Source: Massilia sp. YIM B02763 (GTDB lineage: Bacteria; Pseudomonadota; Gammaproteobacteria; Burkholderiales; Burkholderiaceae_D). Taken from it: 64,000 bases of DNA. A program made the translations under genes and the position numbers. The stretch's first letter is position 1, and each line of letters starts with the position of its first letter. The notes under the pieces are model-generated. The model made no database searches and was not told the origin of the DNA. It saw only the letters and a list, made by a program, of their open reading frames with translations. The DNA is taken from contig NZ_JASNRD010000007.1 in the NCBI RefSeq assembly GCF_030412015.1, positions 62,001 through 126,000 of the forward strand. Reading direction: 5' to 3'. Shown here one piece after another: positions 34,712-42,998 of the stretch.

Positions 34712-35950
34712 TCAGACCAGCACCTCGAGCGGCGCCGGGTGGCCGAGGAAGGCGGTGGGGCTGGCCGACAGGCCGTAGGCGCCGGACTGGAACACGACGA
34801 CCAGGTCGCCCACGTCGGCGCGCGCCAGTTCCATGCGCTCGGCCAGCACGTCCAGGGGCGTGCACAGGGGCCCGACCACCGACACCGTCTCGCGCTCGCC
34901 CTCGGCCGCCATGCGGTTGCCGATCGCGGCCGGATAGTTCTTGCGGATCACCTGGCCGAAGTTGCCGGAGGCCGCCAGGTGGTGGTGCAGGCCGCCGTCG
35001 GTGACCAGGAACACCTGGCCGCGCGAGACCTTGCGGTCGGTCACCCGCGCCACGTAGACGCCCGCCTCGCCGACCAGGTAGCGCCCCGATTCCAGCGACA
35101 GGCGCGTGCCCGGCATGGCGGCCGCCAGGCGTGCCACGCACTGTTCCAGGTTGGCGCCGATCGGCGCCAGGTCGAGCCGCTGCTCGCCCGGGAAATAGGG
35201 AATGCCGAAGCCGGCGCCCAGGTAGACGCCGGCGACGGGACCGCGCGCATCGGCCGCCAGCTGCAGCGCCAGTTCGACGCTGCGCGTGTGCGAGTCGGCG
35301 ATGGCGTCCGCCTTCAGGCTCTGGGAGCCGCTGAAGATGTGGAAGCCCTGCAGCGCGATGCCGAGGCCGTCCAGCTGGCGCAGGCACGCGGGCACCTGCT
35401 CGGCGTCGATGCCGAACGGCTTGGCGCCGCCGCCCATGCGCATGCCCGACCCCTTCAGCTCGAAATCGGGATTGACCCTGACCACCACGCGCGGCGCGAT
35501 CCCCAGCGCGTCGCCGATCCGGGCGGCGCGGTCGATCTCGCCGGGCGACTCGACGTTCAGCGTCACGCCGGCGGCGATCGCCTGGCGCAGCTCGGCCTCG
35601 GTCTTGCCGGGGCCCGCGAAGCTGATGCGGACCGGATCCACGCCGGTGTCGAGCGCCGTCTTCAGCTCGCCGGCGGAAGCGACGTCGAGCCCGTCGACCA
35701 GGCCGGCCATGTGCTGCACCAGGGCCGGCATCGGATTGGCCTTGACCGAGAAATGCAGGCCCACGGCGGCCGGCAGGTGGGCGCGCACCTCGCGCACGCG
35801 CGCGGTGAGCTGGGCGCGGTCGTAGGCATAGAAGGGCGTGCGGCCGACGCGCGCGGCCAGGCGGGCCAGGGGCACGCCGCCGACCAGCAGCTCGCCGCCG
35901 TCGACGGCGAACTGGGTCATTCCCGCATGGGCGGGCTTGGGAGTGTTCAT
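34712..35950 (-). CDS. PLP-dependent decarboxylase, exosortase A system-associated
   Basis: A 412-residue enzyme of the alanine-racemase/ornithine-decarboxylase (fold III) class. The PLP Lys lies in LHFSVKANPMPAL, the glycine-rich phosphate site in YLGAGFGIPYFPG, and the C-terminal active-site motif is VGPLCTPLDVLAERM. Relatives decarboxylate diaminopimelate or similar amino acids. The family tied to exosortase A has no proven substrate. Its start overlaps the stop of the acyl-CoA ligase by four bases (35947-35950), so they are made together. That coupling suggests a short pathway that turns an amino acid into an amine, or decarboxylates a carrier-bound residue, for attachment to the polysaccharide. 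Confidence 0.92.
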   Translation of the reverse strand: MNTPKPAHAGMTQFAVDGGELLVGGVPLARLAARVGRTPFYAYDRAQLTARVREVRAHLPAAVGLHFSVKANPMPALVQHMAGLVDGLDVASAGELKTALDTGVDPVRISFAGPGKTEAELRQAIAAGVTLNVESPGEIDRAARIGDALGIAPRVVVRVNPDFELKGSGMRMGGGAKPFGIDAEQVPACLRQLDGLGIALQGFHIFSGSQSLKADAIADSHTRSVELALQLAADARGPVAGVYLGAGFGIPYFPGEQRLDLAPIGANLEQCVARLAAAMPGTRLSLESGRYLVGEAGVYVARVTDRKVSRGQVFLVTDGGLHHHLAASGNFGQVIRKNYPAAIGNRMAAEGERETVSVVGPLCTPLDVLAERMELARADVGDLVVVFQSGAYGLSASPTAFLGHPAPLEVLV

Positions 35951-37554
35951 GATGGGGTGCGTTCGAACAGGTTCAAAAACGGCAGGGCCAGGCCCTTGCG
36001 GTCGATCTTGCCGTTCGGGTTGCGCGGGAACGGCTCGCCGCGGACTTCCACATGGGCCGGCACCATGTAGGCCGGCAGGCGCCGCTGGCATTCCTTGCGC
36101 AGCGCGGCCGCGTCGGGCGGGTTCTCGGCGGCGCTGGCCAGCAGCACGATGGCCTGGCCCAGCTCCGGATGCGGCACGCCGAAGGCCACCGCCTCGTCCA
36201 CGTTGCCCATGCCGTACACGGCTTCTTCCAGCTCGGTCGGGCTGATGCGGTAGCCGGAGACCTTGATCAGGTCGTCGTTGCGGCCGATGAAGTACAGGTA
36301 GCCGTCGGCGTCGCGGCGCACCATGTCGCCCGACCACACGGCCAGCTCGGGCAGCGGCAGCGCCGGATCCTGGCCGGGGGCAGGACGGAAGCGCTGGGCG
36401 GTGCGCTGCGGGTCGTTCCAGTAGCCCAGCGCCACCAGCGCGCCGCGGTGCACCAGCTCGCCCGGCTCGTCCGGATCGCAGGGGCTGCCGTCGGGACGCA
36501 CCACCAGCACTTCCGCGTTCGGGATCGCGCGCCCGATCGAATCGGGACGGCGCGCCACCTCGGCCGGCGGCAGGTAGGTGGAGCGGAACGCCTCGGTCAG
36601 GCCGTACATCAGGAAGATCTCGGTGGCGGGCAGCGCCGCGCGCAGCGCCTGCACCGTCGTCACCGGCATCGCACCACCCGAGTTGGTGATGAAGCGCAGC
36701 GTGCAATCGGCCGGCCAATCCAGCCGCGCCAGCGCGATCCACAGGGGCGGCACGGCGGCCAGGCCCGTGATGCGCTCGCGCGCGACCATCGCCACGATGT
36801 CCTTCGGGAACAGGTAGTTCATCAGCACGACGCTGGCGCCGCGCAGGAAGGCCGTGGTGAGCTGGCTCAGGCCGTAGTCGAAGCTGAGCGGCAGCACCGC
36901 CAGCAGGCGGTCGTCGGCGCAGAGGCCCAGGTAGCTCGCGACGCTGGCGGCGCCGGCCACCATGTTCCGGTGCGACAGCACGACGCCCTTGGGCTGGCCG
37001 GTGCTGCCGGACGTGTACAGGATCGCGGCGACGTCGGTATCGATGCGGCGGTGCGGCGCGGGAACGGGCCGGCTGGCCTGCGGGTCGGCGTACGCCTCGG
37101 CCTGCGGCCAGGCCAGCACGGGCAGCGCCGCCGGCGCTGGCGCCGGCGCATCGCCCGCGACCACGACGACGCGCAGGTCGGGGCAGCGCGCCAGCACGGG
37201 CGCCAGCTGCGCCAGGCGCTCGGCCGTGGTGGCCAGCACGCGCACGTTGCAGTCGGCCAGGATGTATGCCACCTGGTCGGGCTTGAGCAGGGGGTTGACC
37301 GGCACGAACACGGCGCCGGCCACGGACGCGCCGAACATCGCCGCCACGTTCTCGATGCGCTTTTCCATGTACACGGCGACGCGCTCGCCGCGTCCCAGGC
37401 CCTGCTCCAGCAGCAGCGCGGCGACGGCCCGCACGGCGGCGGCGAGCTGCGCATAGCTGCAGCGGCGCGCGCCGTACGCCAGCGCCTCGGCCTCGGGCGT
37501 GCGCGCGGCGGTATCGAAAATGGAATCGTGGATCAGGTGGTTCATCAATGCCAT
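35947..37554 (-). CDS. Acyl-CoA ligase (AMP-forming), exosortase A system-associated
   Basis: A 535-residue ANL-superfamily adenylating enzyme. The P-loop motif is YTSGSTGQPKGVVLSHRN, the A5-like motif is YGLTEAFRSTYLPP, and GDMVRRDADGYLYFIGRNDD and KVSGYRISPTELEEAV form the hinge region. The catalytic Lys is in RNPNGKIDRKGLA near the C-terminus. It activates a carboxylic acid or amino acid as the adenylate and loads it on CoA or a carrier protein. The acyl carrier protein encoded at 46667-46921 is the obvious acceptor. The start at 37554 (or ATG at 37545) begins right before the domain; a longer frame reaches into the divergent promoter region. Confidence 0.9.
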   Translation of the reverse strand: MALMNHLIHDSIFDTAARTPEAEALAYGARRCSYAQLAAAVRAVAALLLEQGLGRGERVAVYMEKRIENVAAMFGASVAGAVFVPVNPLLKPDQVAYILADCNVRVLATTAERLAQLAPVLARCPDLRVVVVAGDAPAPAPAALPVLAWPQAEAYADPQASRPVPAPHRRIDTDVAAILYTSGSTGQPKGVVLSHRNMVAGAASVASYLGLCADDRLLAVLPLSFDYGLSQLTTAFLRGASVVLMNYLFPKDIVAMVARERITGLAAVPPLWIALARLDWPADCTLRFITNSGGAMPVTTVQALRAALPATEIFLMYGLTEAFRSTYLPPAEVARRPDSIGRAIPNAEVLVVRPDGSPCDPDEPGELVHRGALVALGYWNDPQRTAQRFRPAPGQDPALPLPELAVWSGDMVRRDADGYLYFIGRNDDLIKVSGYRISPTELEEAVYGMGNVDEAVAFGVPHPELGQAIVLLASAAENPPDAAALRKECQRRLPAYMVPAHVEVRGEPFPRNPNGKIDRKGLALPFLNLFERTPS

Positions 37555-37643
37555 GGTTGTCTTGTCGCCGGTGGGGCGCGGCGGACGCCATCTTACCAGT
37601 TCGCGTCGGGCGCGTGAGCGGCGGGCTGCCGCGCCGCGGCGCC

Positions 37644-37671
37644 GAAGGGGCGCGGAAGGGGCGCGGAAGGG
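37644..37671 (+). repeat. Tandem 11-bp repeats in the divergent promoter region
   Basis: GAAGGGGCGCG occurs twice head to tail at 37644-37654 and 37655-37665, and a third partial copy, GAAGGG, follows. The array lies in the 143-base gap between the divergent acyl-CoA ligase and aminotransferase genes. It is a possible binding array or a slipped-strand hotspot. Confidence 0.6.
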
Positions 37672-37697
37672 CAGGTAGCGCATGTTATATTAAGTTC

Positions 37698-38936
37698 ATG
37701 CCGTCGATAACCGATCATCCTTCCACACGCCGCGCCATCCCTGCCGTTCCCGTCCTGTCGCTCGCCGCGTTCCGCCCGGCCGGGAAGGCGCCGCCGTCGC
37801 TGCTCGACGCGCCCGCGCTGCGCCACGTCACGAGCGGACGCATCGCGATCGGCATGGCGCTGCGCGCGCTCGGCGTGGGCCCCGGCGACACCGTGCTGGT
37901 GCCGGCCTACCACAGCCCGTCGATGGTCCCGCCGGTGCACTGGCGCGGCGCGCGCGCCGTGTTCTACCGCGTGCATCCCGATACCACGGCGGACCTGGAC
38001 GACATCGCGGCCAAGCTCGACCCCACGGTGAAAGCCGTGATGGCGACGCATTTCTTCGGCATCCCCCAGGACCTGGCGCCCCTGCGCGCGCTGTGCGACC
38101 GCCACGGCATCGGCCTCGTCGAGGACTGCGCCCACTGCCTGTTCGGCACGCGTGGCCCGGTGGCCGTGGGCAGCAGCGGCGATTATGCGATCGGCAGCAG
38201 CATGAAGTTCTTCCCCGTCTACGACGGCGGCTGCCTGGTGTCGCACCGCCATCCGCTCGACGTGCGCCTGCAGGGCGGCGGCGCCGGATTCGAGGCCAAG
38301 GCGGCGCTGAATACCCTGGAAGCCGCGTTCGCCCATGGCCGCCTGCCGGTCCTGCGCGCCGCGCTGGCGCTGCCGCTGCGGCTCAAGGAGGCGCTGTGGA
38401 ACCGGGTCAAGGCGCGCCGCGGCGCCCGGGCGGACGGCACACCGGCGGACGGAGCGCCGGCGCCCTCCACGCTCGCGCCCGCGTCTTCCGACAGCGGCTT
38501 CGATTTCGATCCGCGCTGGATGGACCGGCGCGCCTCCCTGTTCGCGCGCCTGGTGCTGCGCTTCGCCGCGCGCGCGCGCATCGTCGCGCTGCGCCGCCGC
38601 CACTACCTGCAGCTGGAACAGGCGCTGGCCGGCCTGCCCGGCTGCCGTCCGCTGTTCCCCGCCCTGCCCGACGGCGCCTGCCCCTGGGTATTCCCCGTCC
38701 TGTTCGACGATCCGGAGCCGGTCTTCGCGGCCCTGCAGCGCGCCCGCGTGCCGGTGGTGCGCTTCGGCGCCGTGCTGTGGCCCGGCGTGGACGCCAGCGT
38801 GTGTCCCAACAGCGCCGACCTGGGGCGGCGCCTGATCGCCTTCCCCTGCCACCAGGAACTGAGCGCGGCCGAACGGACCTGGCTGTGCGCCGCCATCGGC
38901 GACGCCGCGCGGGCCGGCGCCGCGGTGGCGGCATGA
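37698..38936 (+). CDS. DegT/DnrJ/EryC1-family (sugar) aminotransferase
   Basis: A 412-residue PLP enzyme of fold type I. The cofactor-binding region has VEDCAHCLFG, and the Schiff-base Lys is in GSSMKFFPVYDGGCLVSHR (about residue 174). The N-terminal HVTSGRIAIGMALRALGVGP is typical of the family. Such enzymes transfer an amino group to a keto-sugar nucleotide, but members can also act on non-sugar ketones. The residues in the middle (about 250-275, rich in Ala, Pro and Ser) are an insertion. A TATATT at 37686-37691 places the transcription start almost at the ATG, so the message may be leaderless. The stop overlaps the next start by four bases. Confidence 0.85.
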   Translation: MPSITDHPSTRRAIPAVPVLSLAAFRPAGKAPPSLLDAPALRHVTSGRIAIGMALRALGVGPGDTVLVPAYHSPSMVPPVHWRGARAVFYRVHPDTTADLDDIAAKLDPTVKAVMATHFFGIPQDLAPLRALCDRHGIGLVEDCAHCLFGTRGPVAVGSSGDYAIGSSMKFFPVYDGGCLVSHRHPLDVRLQGGGAGFEAKAALNTLEAAFAHGRLPVLRAALALPLRLKEALWNRVKARRGARADGTPADGAPAPSTLAPASSDSGFDFDPRWMDRRASLFARLVLRFAARARIVALRRRHYLQLEQALAGLPGCRPLFPALPDGACPWVFPVLFDDPEPVFAALQRARVPVVRFGAVLWPGVDASVCPNSADLGRRLIAFPCHQELSAAERTWLCAAIGDAARAGAAVAA

Positions 38937-39952
38937 GCTGGCACGTGGTTCCGGCGCGCGAATTCGGCGCGCACGCCGGGCGCTGGCGGCGCCTGCACGC
39001 GGCCGGCCCCGCATCGCCGCTGCTGGACGCCGATTTCGTCGCCGCGCTGCTGGATGCCTTCGGCACCGGCGCGGAACTGCTGGCCTGGCACGGCAGCGCC
39101 GGCGATGCCGACGTCATGGCGATCCTGGCGCCGGCCGGGCGCGGCACCTGGAACACGTTCCAGCCGGCCCAGGCCCCCGTCGGCCCCTGGCTGCAACGCG
39201 ACGGCGGCAGTCCCGCGGCCTGGCTCCCGGGCCTGCTGCGCGCCCTGCCCGGCGCCGCGCTGATGGCGGGCGTCACCCAGTGCGACCCCGAGCTGCTGGC
39301 GCGGCCCGCCGCCATGCCGGGCGTGCGCACGCTGGACTACATCCGCACCGCGCGCATCAGCATCGACCGCGATTTCGACGCCTACTGGAACGCACGCGGC
39401 AAGAACCTGCGCGCCAACCTCAAGAAGCAGCGCAACCGCCTGCGCCAGGACGGCATCGCGACGCGCCTGGACATCTGCCGCGATGCCACCGGGATGGCGC
39501 AGGCGGTGCGGGACTACGGCAGCCTCGAGGGCGCGGGCTGGAAGGCGGCGCGCGGCACCGCGGTGGCGGCGGACGATGCCCAGGGCCGCTTCTACCGCAC
39601 GCTGCTGGAAGCCTTCGCCGCGCGGGGCGCGGCCAGCGTCTACCGCTATTGGATAGGCGAACGGCTGGCGGCGATGGACCTGTGCGTGGAAGGCGGCGAT
39701 GCCATCGTCGTGCTCAAGACGGCCTACGACGAAAGCCTGGGCCAGCACTTGTCGCCCGCCCTCCTGATGCGCGAGGAAGCCTGCCGCGACCTGTTCGACG
39801 GAGGACGCTTCGCGCGCATCGAATTCTACGGTCGCGTGATGGAATGGCATCTGCGCTGGACCGACGAGGTACGCACGATGTACCACCTGAACGGCTATCG
39901 CTGGCCCTGGCTGGCGCGCCTGCATGCGCTGGCCTCGCGCAACGGCGCTTGA
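38933..39952 (+). CDS. GNAT/FemAB-like acyltransferase (BioF2-type domain)
   Basis: A 339-residue cytoplasmic protein, coupled to the aminotransferase by an ATGA overlap at 38933-38936. The second half holds the conserved FDAYWNARGKNLRANLKKQR, a YRYWIGERLAAMDLCVE strand-turn and IVVLKTAYDESLGQHLSPA. These match the acetyltransferase-like domain found in CelD/BioF2 and FemAB relatives. The first half resembles the partner subdomain. It probably acylates or aminoacylates the amino group installed by the aminotransferase; substrate unknown. The gene is followed by a 602-base non-coding stretch. Confidence 0.82.
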   Translation: MSWHVVPAREFGAHAGRWRRLHAAGPASPLLDADFVAALLDAFGTGAELLAWHGSAGDADVMAILAPAGRGTWNTFQPAQAPVGPWLQRDGGSPAAWLPGLLRALPGAALMAGVTQCDPELLARPAAMPGVRTLDYIRTARISIDRDFDAYWNARGKNLRANLKKQRNRLRQDGIATRLDICRDATGMAQAVRDYGSLEGAGWKAARGTAVAADDAQGRFYRTLLEAFAARGAASVYRYWIGERLAAMDLCVEGGDAIVVLKTAYDESLGQHLSPALLMREEACRDLFDGGRFARIEFYGRVMEWHLRWTDEVRTMYHLNGYRWPWLARLHALASRNGA

Positions 39953-40011
39953 CTTGCCGGGTATCTACCCCATCTAGACATTCTTCCGTGGAATACGGTC
40001 GCTTGGTACGC

Positions 40012-40032
40012 AATGTGACCGCAAGTCACATT
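40012..40032. promoter_or_regulatory. Palindrome AATGTGAC-N5-GTCACATT
   Basis: Eight-base arms match perfectly around CGCAA. The core TGTGAC-N5-GTCACA is like a CRP-family site, but the spacing between TGTGA and TCACA is seven bases, not the usual six. It shares its TGTRAC-N5-GTYACA form with the site at 61858-61874. Confidence 0.5.
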
Positions 40033-40092
40033 TCATGCCGGGTTCACGTGCTGGGTTTTTTCGCCATTCGCGTTATCGATCTACGCACGGTC

Positions 40093-40108
40093 GTGAATAT
40101 TTATTCAC
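40093..40108. repeat. Palindrome GTGAATA-TT-TATTCAC
   Basis: Seven-base arms match perfectly around a two-base centre. The form is compatible with a small dimeric repressor site. It lies 447 bases upstream of the lipoprotein ATG, so a link to that gene is uncertain. Confidence 0.4.
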
Positions 40109-40259
40109 ATATTTCTTTAATTTAATTAAGCGGGTTTTTTTAACACGATTAATCGGCGTTCAATGCCGCGCATGGCGCAAGCACGCGTCCGCTTATTTTC
40201 TGCCCTTCCTCGGGCACGCCATCTCCCCATTCATTTAATTGCCATCTTTTCATGGCGAT

Positions 40260-40279
40260 CAGACAGCATTGCCTGTCTG
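40260..40279 (+). terminator. Hairpin CAGACAG-N6-CTGTCTG, possible terminator
   Basis: A perfect seven-pair stem followed on the plus strand by TCCTTTTAC. It is the only terminator-like structure after the acyltransferase gene ending at 39952, though it is 308 bases away and the T-run is short. Confidence 0.35.
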
Positions 40280-40390
40280 TCCTTTTACATTTGCGCCAAC
40301 AAAGCCTTGTCTCGGGCGAAATCATTGATTTGAATGAAATTTTTACCGAGTTTATCCGTTGTTTTTCCACAAATTGAACATTCTTGTTTC

Positions 40391-40418
40391 TTGACATTTC
40401 TTAAAAGCACCATGTCAA
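40391..40418. repeat. Inverted repeat TTGACAT-N14-ATGTCAA
   Basis: Seven-base arms match perfectly. The left arm contains TTGACA, a perfect -35 hexamer, but no good -10 follows at 16-18 bases. It may be an operator overlapping a promoter or a chance feature. Confidence 0.35.
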
Positions 40419-40554
40419 AGTGCGAATTTTGTGTTGTTTCTGTGTGGAATTTATTTTTTTCTGCCTAAATTTAGAACACAAAGTTTCCTGAAGGATGTAA
40501 AGTCTAGTTCTTCCCGGCAATTACTTCTCTGGCGTAAACCTTCGCCCACTTATT

Positions 40555-42894
40555 ATGTCGAAAGCCAACCTGCACATGCAAAGCCTTACCGCTGCGAACT
40601 GCAGCACTCCAGTGACCAAGAATTCCCAACGCCGCATCGCGGCAGCCGTCGTGGCCCTCCTCTCGACCGTATCGCTGGCCGCATGCGGCGGCGGTGGCGG
40701 CGGCGAAAGCGCGGGCACCGATGCGGCCGTGTCCCTGGCCAACGTGTCGACGGGCTATACCCCGAAGCCGACCACGCCGACCAACCTGACCCCGGTCCCC
40801 ACCAGCCCGACCACGCCGAGCACCCCGACCGCGATTGCCGTCGGCGCCACGCTGACCGACTTCACGGTCCGTAATTCCGGTACCGCCGGCACCAACGTGC
40901 CGTTCACGTTCGGCCAGGTATTCCAGGAAGGCCAACTGGCCCCGACCGACGGCCTGGCCGCCAAGCTGGCGGACGGCACCGTCGTGCGCCTGCAGGCCGA
41001 CGTCAAGGCGACCCATGCCGACGGTTCCTTGCGTCACGCGGTCGTGTCCGGCGTGCTGCCGTCGCTGGGCGCAAACCAGTCCCAGAAACTCCAGCTGGTC
41101 AAGTCGGCCGCCTCGGAAAAGAGCACGGTGACGCCGCAAAGCCTGCTGAATACGGGCCTGACCAGCGACATCACGATCACCATCAACAACGTCAAGTACA
41201 CCGCCACGCTGGCCGACGCCATCGCCAGCGGCAACCCGGTCAACTGGCTGTCGGGCGGCATCGCCAACGAATGGATCTTCAATGCGCCGCTGAAGAACGC
41301 GGCCGGCGCCGTACACCCGATGCTGACCGCGCGTTTCGGCGTGCGCTGGTATTCGGGCCTGAACAAGCAGGCGCGCGTCGAGGCGATCGTCGAGAACAAC
41401 AAGACCTGGGTCTCGGGCTCGAACCTGACCTATGACGTGAACGTCAACGTGGGCGGCCGTTCGGTTTATGCCAGGAACGGGCTGACGCACTACCACCATA
41501 CCCGCTGGCACCAGTTCGCCTGGTGGGATGCCGCGAACGGCTCGGCCGTCGACGTCACGCTCAACACCGCCTACCTGATCGCCACCAAAGCCGTGCCGAA
41601 CTACGAGCAGATCGTTCCGAACGAAGGTGCGATGGCCGGCCTGGGCAAGCAGATCACGTCGGCGAATACCGGCCCGATGAGCATCGGCCCCGTCGTGGCG
41701 GCCATGGGCACCACCGGCGGCCGCGCCGACATCGGCCCGCTGCCGCACTGGTCGGTCATGTACCTGCTGTCGGGCGACAAGCGCGCACGCGACGCCATGA
41801 TGGCCGCGGCCGACGGTTCGGGCAGCTGGTCGATCCACTACCGCGACGAAAAGACCGGTTATCCGATCCGTACCGACAACGAAGCCAACAAGAACGTCTC
41901 GACCCACGCCAATATGGCGAACACGGGCCCGCTGCCGGTGCCGCGCTGCGCCGCCAGCGACACCAGCAAGTGCGTGACGCCGTACGGCGAAGACACCGCG
42001 CACGAGCCGTCGCTGGTGTTCCTGCCCTACCTGGTGACGGGCGACTACTACTACCTGGAAGAGCTGCAGTTCTGGGCGGCGAGCAACCCGCTCGGCACCG
42101 CGCCCGGCTATAACGGCTACGGCAAGGGCCTGGTGCGCTGGCAGCAGGTGCGCGGCCAGGCATGGTCGATGCGCACGCTGGGCCACGCCGCCTACATCAC
42201 GCCGGACGCGAGCCCGATGAAGTCGTACTTCAAGACCCAGCTGGACAACAACCTGGACTTCTACCACCAGACCTACGTGGTGGGCAACCCCAACAAGCTG
42301 GGCCTGTACGACGGTTCGGGCGACGGCTCCTACCAGATCAACGGCACCGCGCCGTGGCAGGACGACTTCTTCACCTGGAGCTTCGCCTACCTGTCGGAAC
42401 TGGGCTTCAGCAAGGCCACCCCGATCCTGCAGTGGAAGGCCAAGTTCGTGGTCGGCCGCATGACCGATCCGGGCTTCTGCTGGATCGAAGCATCGTCCTA
42501 CTTCTTCTGGTTCCGCGACAGCGCGACGTCGCCGGTGTACGACAGCTTTGCCAAGGTCTACCAGAAAACCTTCGGCGAAGACCTGCGTACCGACAACGAC
42601 GGCAAGGTAGCGCCGGAACTGGGCAAGAAGTTCGTGACCCTCGAGTGCGGCAGCCAGGCGCAGGCCGACCTGCTGACCTCGATCAATCCGGGCTTCATCT
42701 GGGAGAAGGGCCGCATGGTAGGCTACGCCGACTCGACCCTGGGCTACTCGGCCAATATGCAGCCGGCACTGGCGGCGGCGGCATCGTCGGCCTTCGGCGT
42801 CGAAGGCGGCAAGAAGGCCTGGGACGTGTACATGACGCGCAAGAACAAGCCGGATTTCAGCAAGGGTCCGCAGTTTGATATCATTCCGCGCTGA
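40555..42894 (+). CDS. Large lipoprotein with RIFT-barrel-like N-domain, candidate polysaccharide-active enzyme
   Basis: A 779-residue exported lipoprotein. Lipobox LAAC has its Cys at residue 44, followed by six Gly, an Ala/Ser stretch and a Pro/Thr linker at about 68-93. Residues 100-200 carry NVPFTFGQVFQEGQLAPTDG and THADGSLRHAVVSGVLP. These resemble the N-terminal RIFT-barrel of exo-rhamnogalacturonan lyase (PcRGLX/YetA-type) proteins. The rest is rich in Trp, Tyr and His (NGLTHYHHTRWHQFAWWDA, WSMRTLGHAAYITP) and predicted helical, as in toroid-fold lyases and glycosidases. The catalytic residues are not certain. Its place among glycosyltransferases suggests it cuts or edits the exopolysaccharide at the cell surface. 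Another in-frame ATG lies at 40576. No clear ribosome-binding site is seen. Confidence 0.6.
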   Translation: MSKANLHMQSLTAANCSTPVTKNSQRRIAAAVVALLSTVSLAACGGGGGGESAGTDAAVSLANVSTGYTPKPTTPTNLTPVPTSPTTPSTPTAIAVGATLTDFTVRNSGTAGTNVPFTFGQVFQEGQLAPTDGLAAKLADGTVVRLQADVKATHADGSLRHAVVSGVLPSLGANQSQKLQLVKSAASEKSTVTPQSLLNTGLTSDITITINNVKYTATLADAIASGNPVNWLSGGIANEWIFNAPLKNAAGAVHPMLTARFGVRWYSGLNKQARVEAIVENNKTWVSGSNLTYDVNVNVGGRSVYARNGLTHYHHTRWHQFAWWDAANGSAVDVTLNTAYLIATKAVPNYEQIVPNEGAMAGLGKQITSANTGPMSIGPVVAAMGTTGGRADIGPLPHWSVMYLLSGDKRARDAMMAAADGSGSWSIHYRDEKTGYPIRTDNEANKNVSTHANMANTGPLPVPRCAASDTSKCVTPYGEDTAHEPSLVFLPYLVTGDYYYLEELQFWAASNPLGTAPGYNGYGKGLVRWQQVRGQAWSMRTLGHAAYITPDASPMKSYFKTQLDNNLDFYHQTYVVGNPNKLGLYDGSGDGSYQINGTAPWQDDFFTWSFAYLSELGFSKATPILQWKAKFVVGRMTDPGFCWIEASSYFFWFRDSATSPVYDSFAKVYQKTFGEDLRTDNDGKVAPELGKKFVTLECGSQAQADLLTSINPGFIWEKGRMVGYADSTLGYSANMQPALAAAASSAFGVEGGKKAWDVYMTRKNKPDFSKGPQFDIIPR

Positions 42895-42938
42895 TCTGCC
42901 CGCGGGCGCGCCACGGCGCGCCATGATGTAAACACGAA

Positions 42939-42973
42939 GGCCGGACCGGCGGGATTGCCCCGCCGGCCCGGCC
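42939..42973 (+). terminator. Strong GC hairpin after the lipoprotein gene
   Basis: Arms of 15 bases (42939-42953 and 42959-42973) pair with one mismatch around a five-base loop. No T-run follows, so it may act as a Rho-assisted terminator or transcript stabiliser between the lipoprotein gene and the glycosyltransferase at 42999. Confidence 0.45.
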
Positions 42974-42998
42974 GTGTCGTATCCGCCATTGGAGAATC

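Larger units (their letters stand above)
39953..40554. other. Long AT-rich non-coding region with several inverted repeats
   Basis: This 602-base stretch is far richer in AT than its flanks and shows no coding frame with the codon bias of its neighbours. It contains inverted repeats at 40012-40032, 40093-40108, 40260-40279 and 40391-40418. A possible sigma-70 promoter (TTGTGT, 17-base spacer, TATTTT) lies at about 40430-40458, upstream of the lipoprotein gene. The hairpin at 40260-40279 is followed by TCCTTTTAC and might terminate transcription from the gene ending at 39952. I see no sigma-54 site. Confidence 0.6.

Noticed and set aside
34712..37591. Very long frame (about 960 codons) covering the decarboxylase and the ligase
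   Set aside because: The upstream two thirds are the out-of-frame shadow of the acyl-CoA ligase; the ligase and decarboxylase are separate genes joined by an ATGA overlap.
39962..40554. Several short frames of 60-150 codons on both strands
   Set aside because: They lack the strong third-position GC bias of all real genes here and have no ribosome-binding sites; the region looks regulatory.
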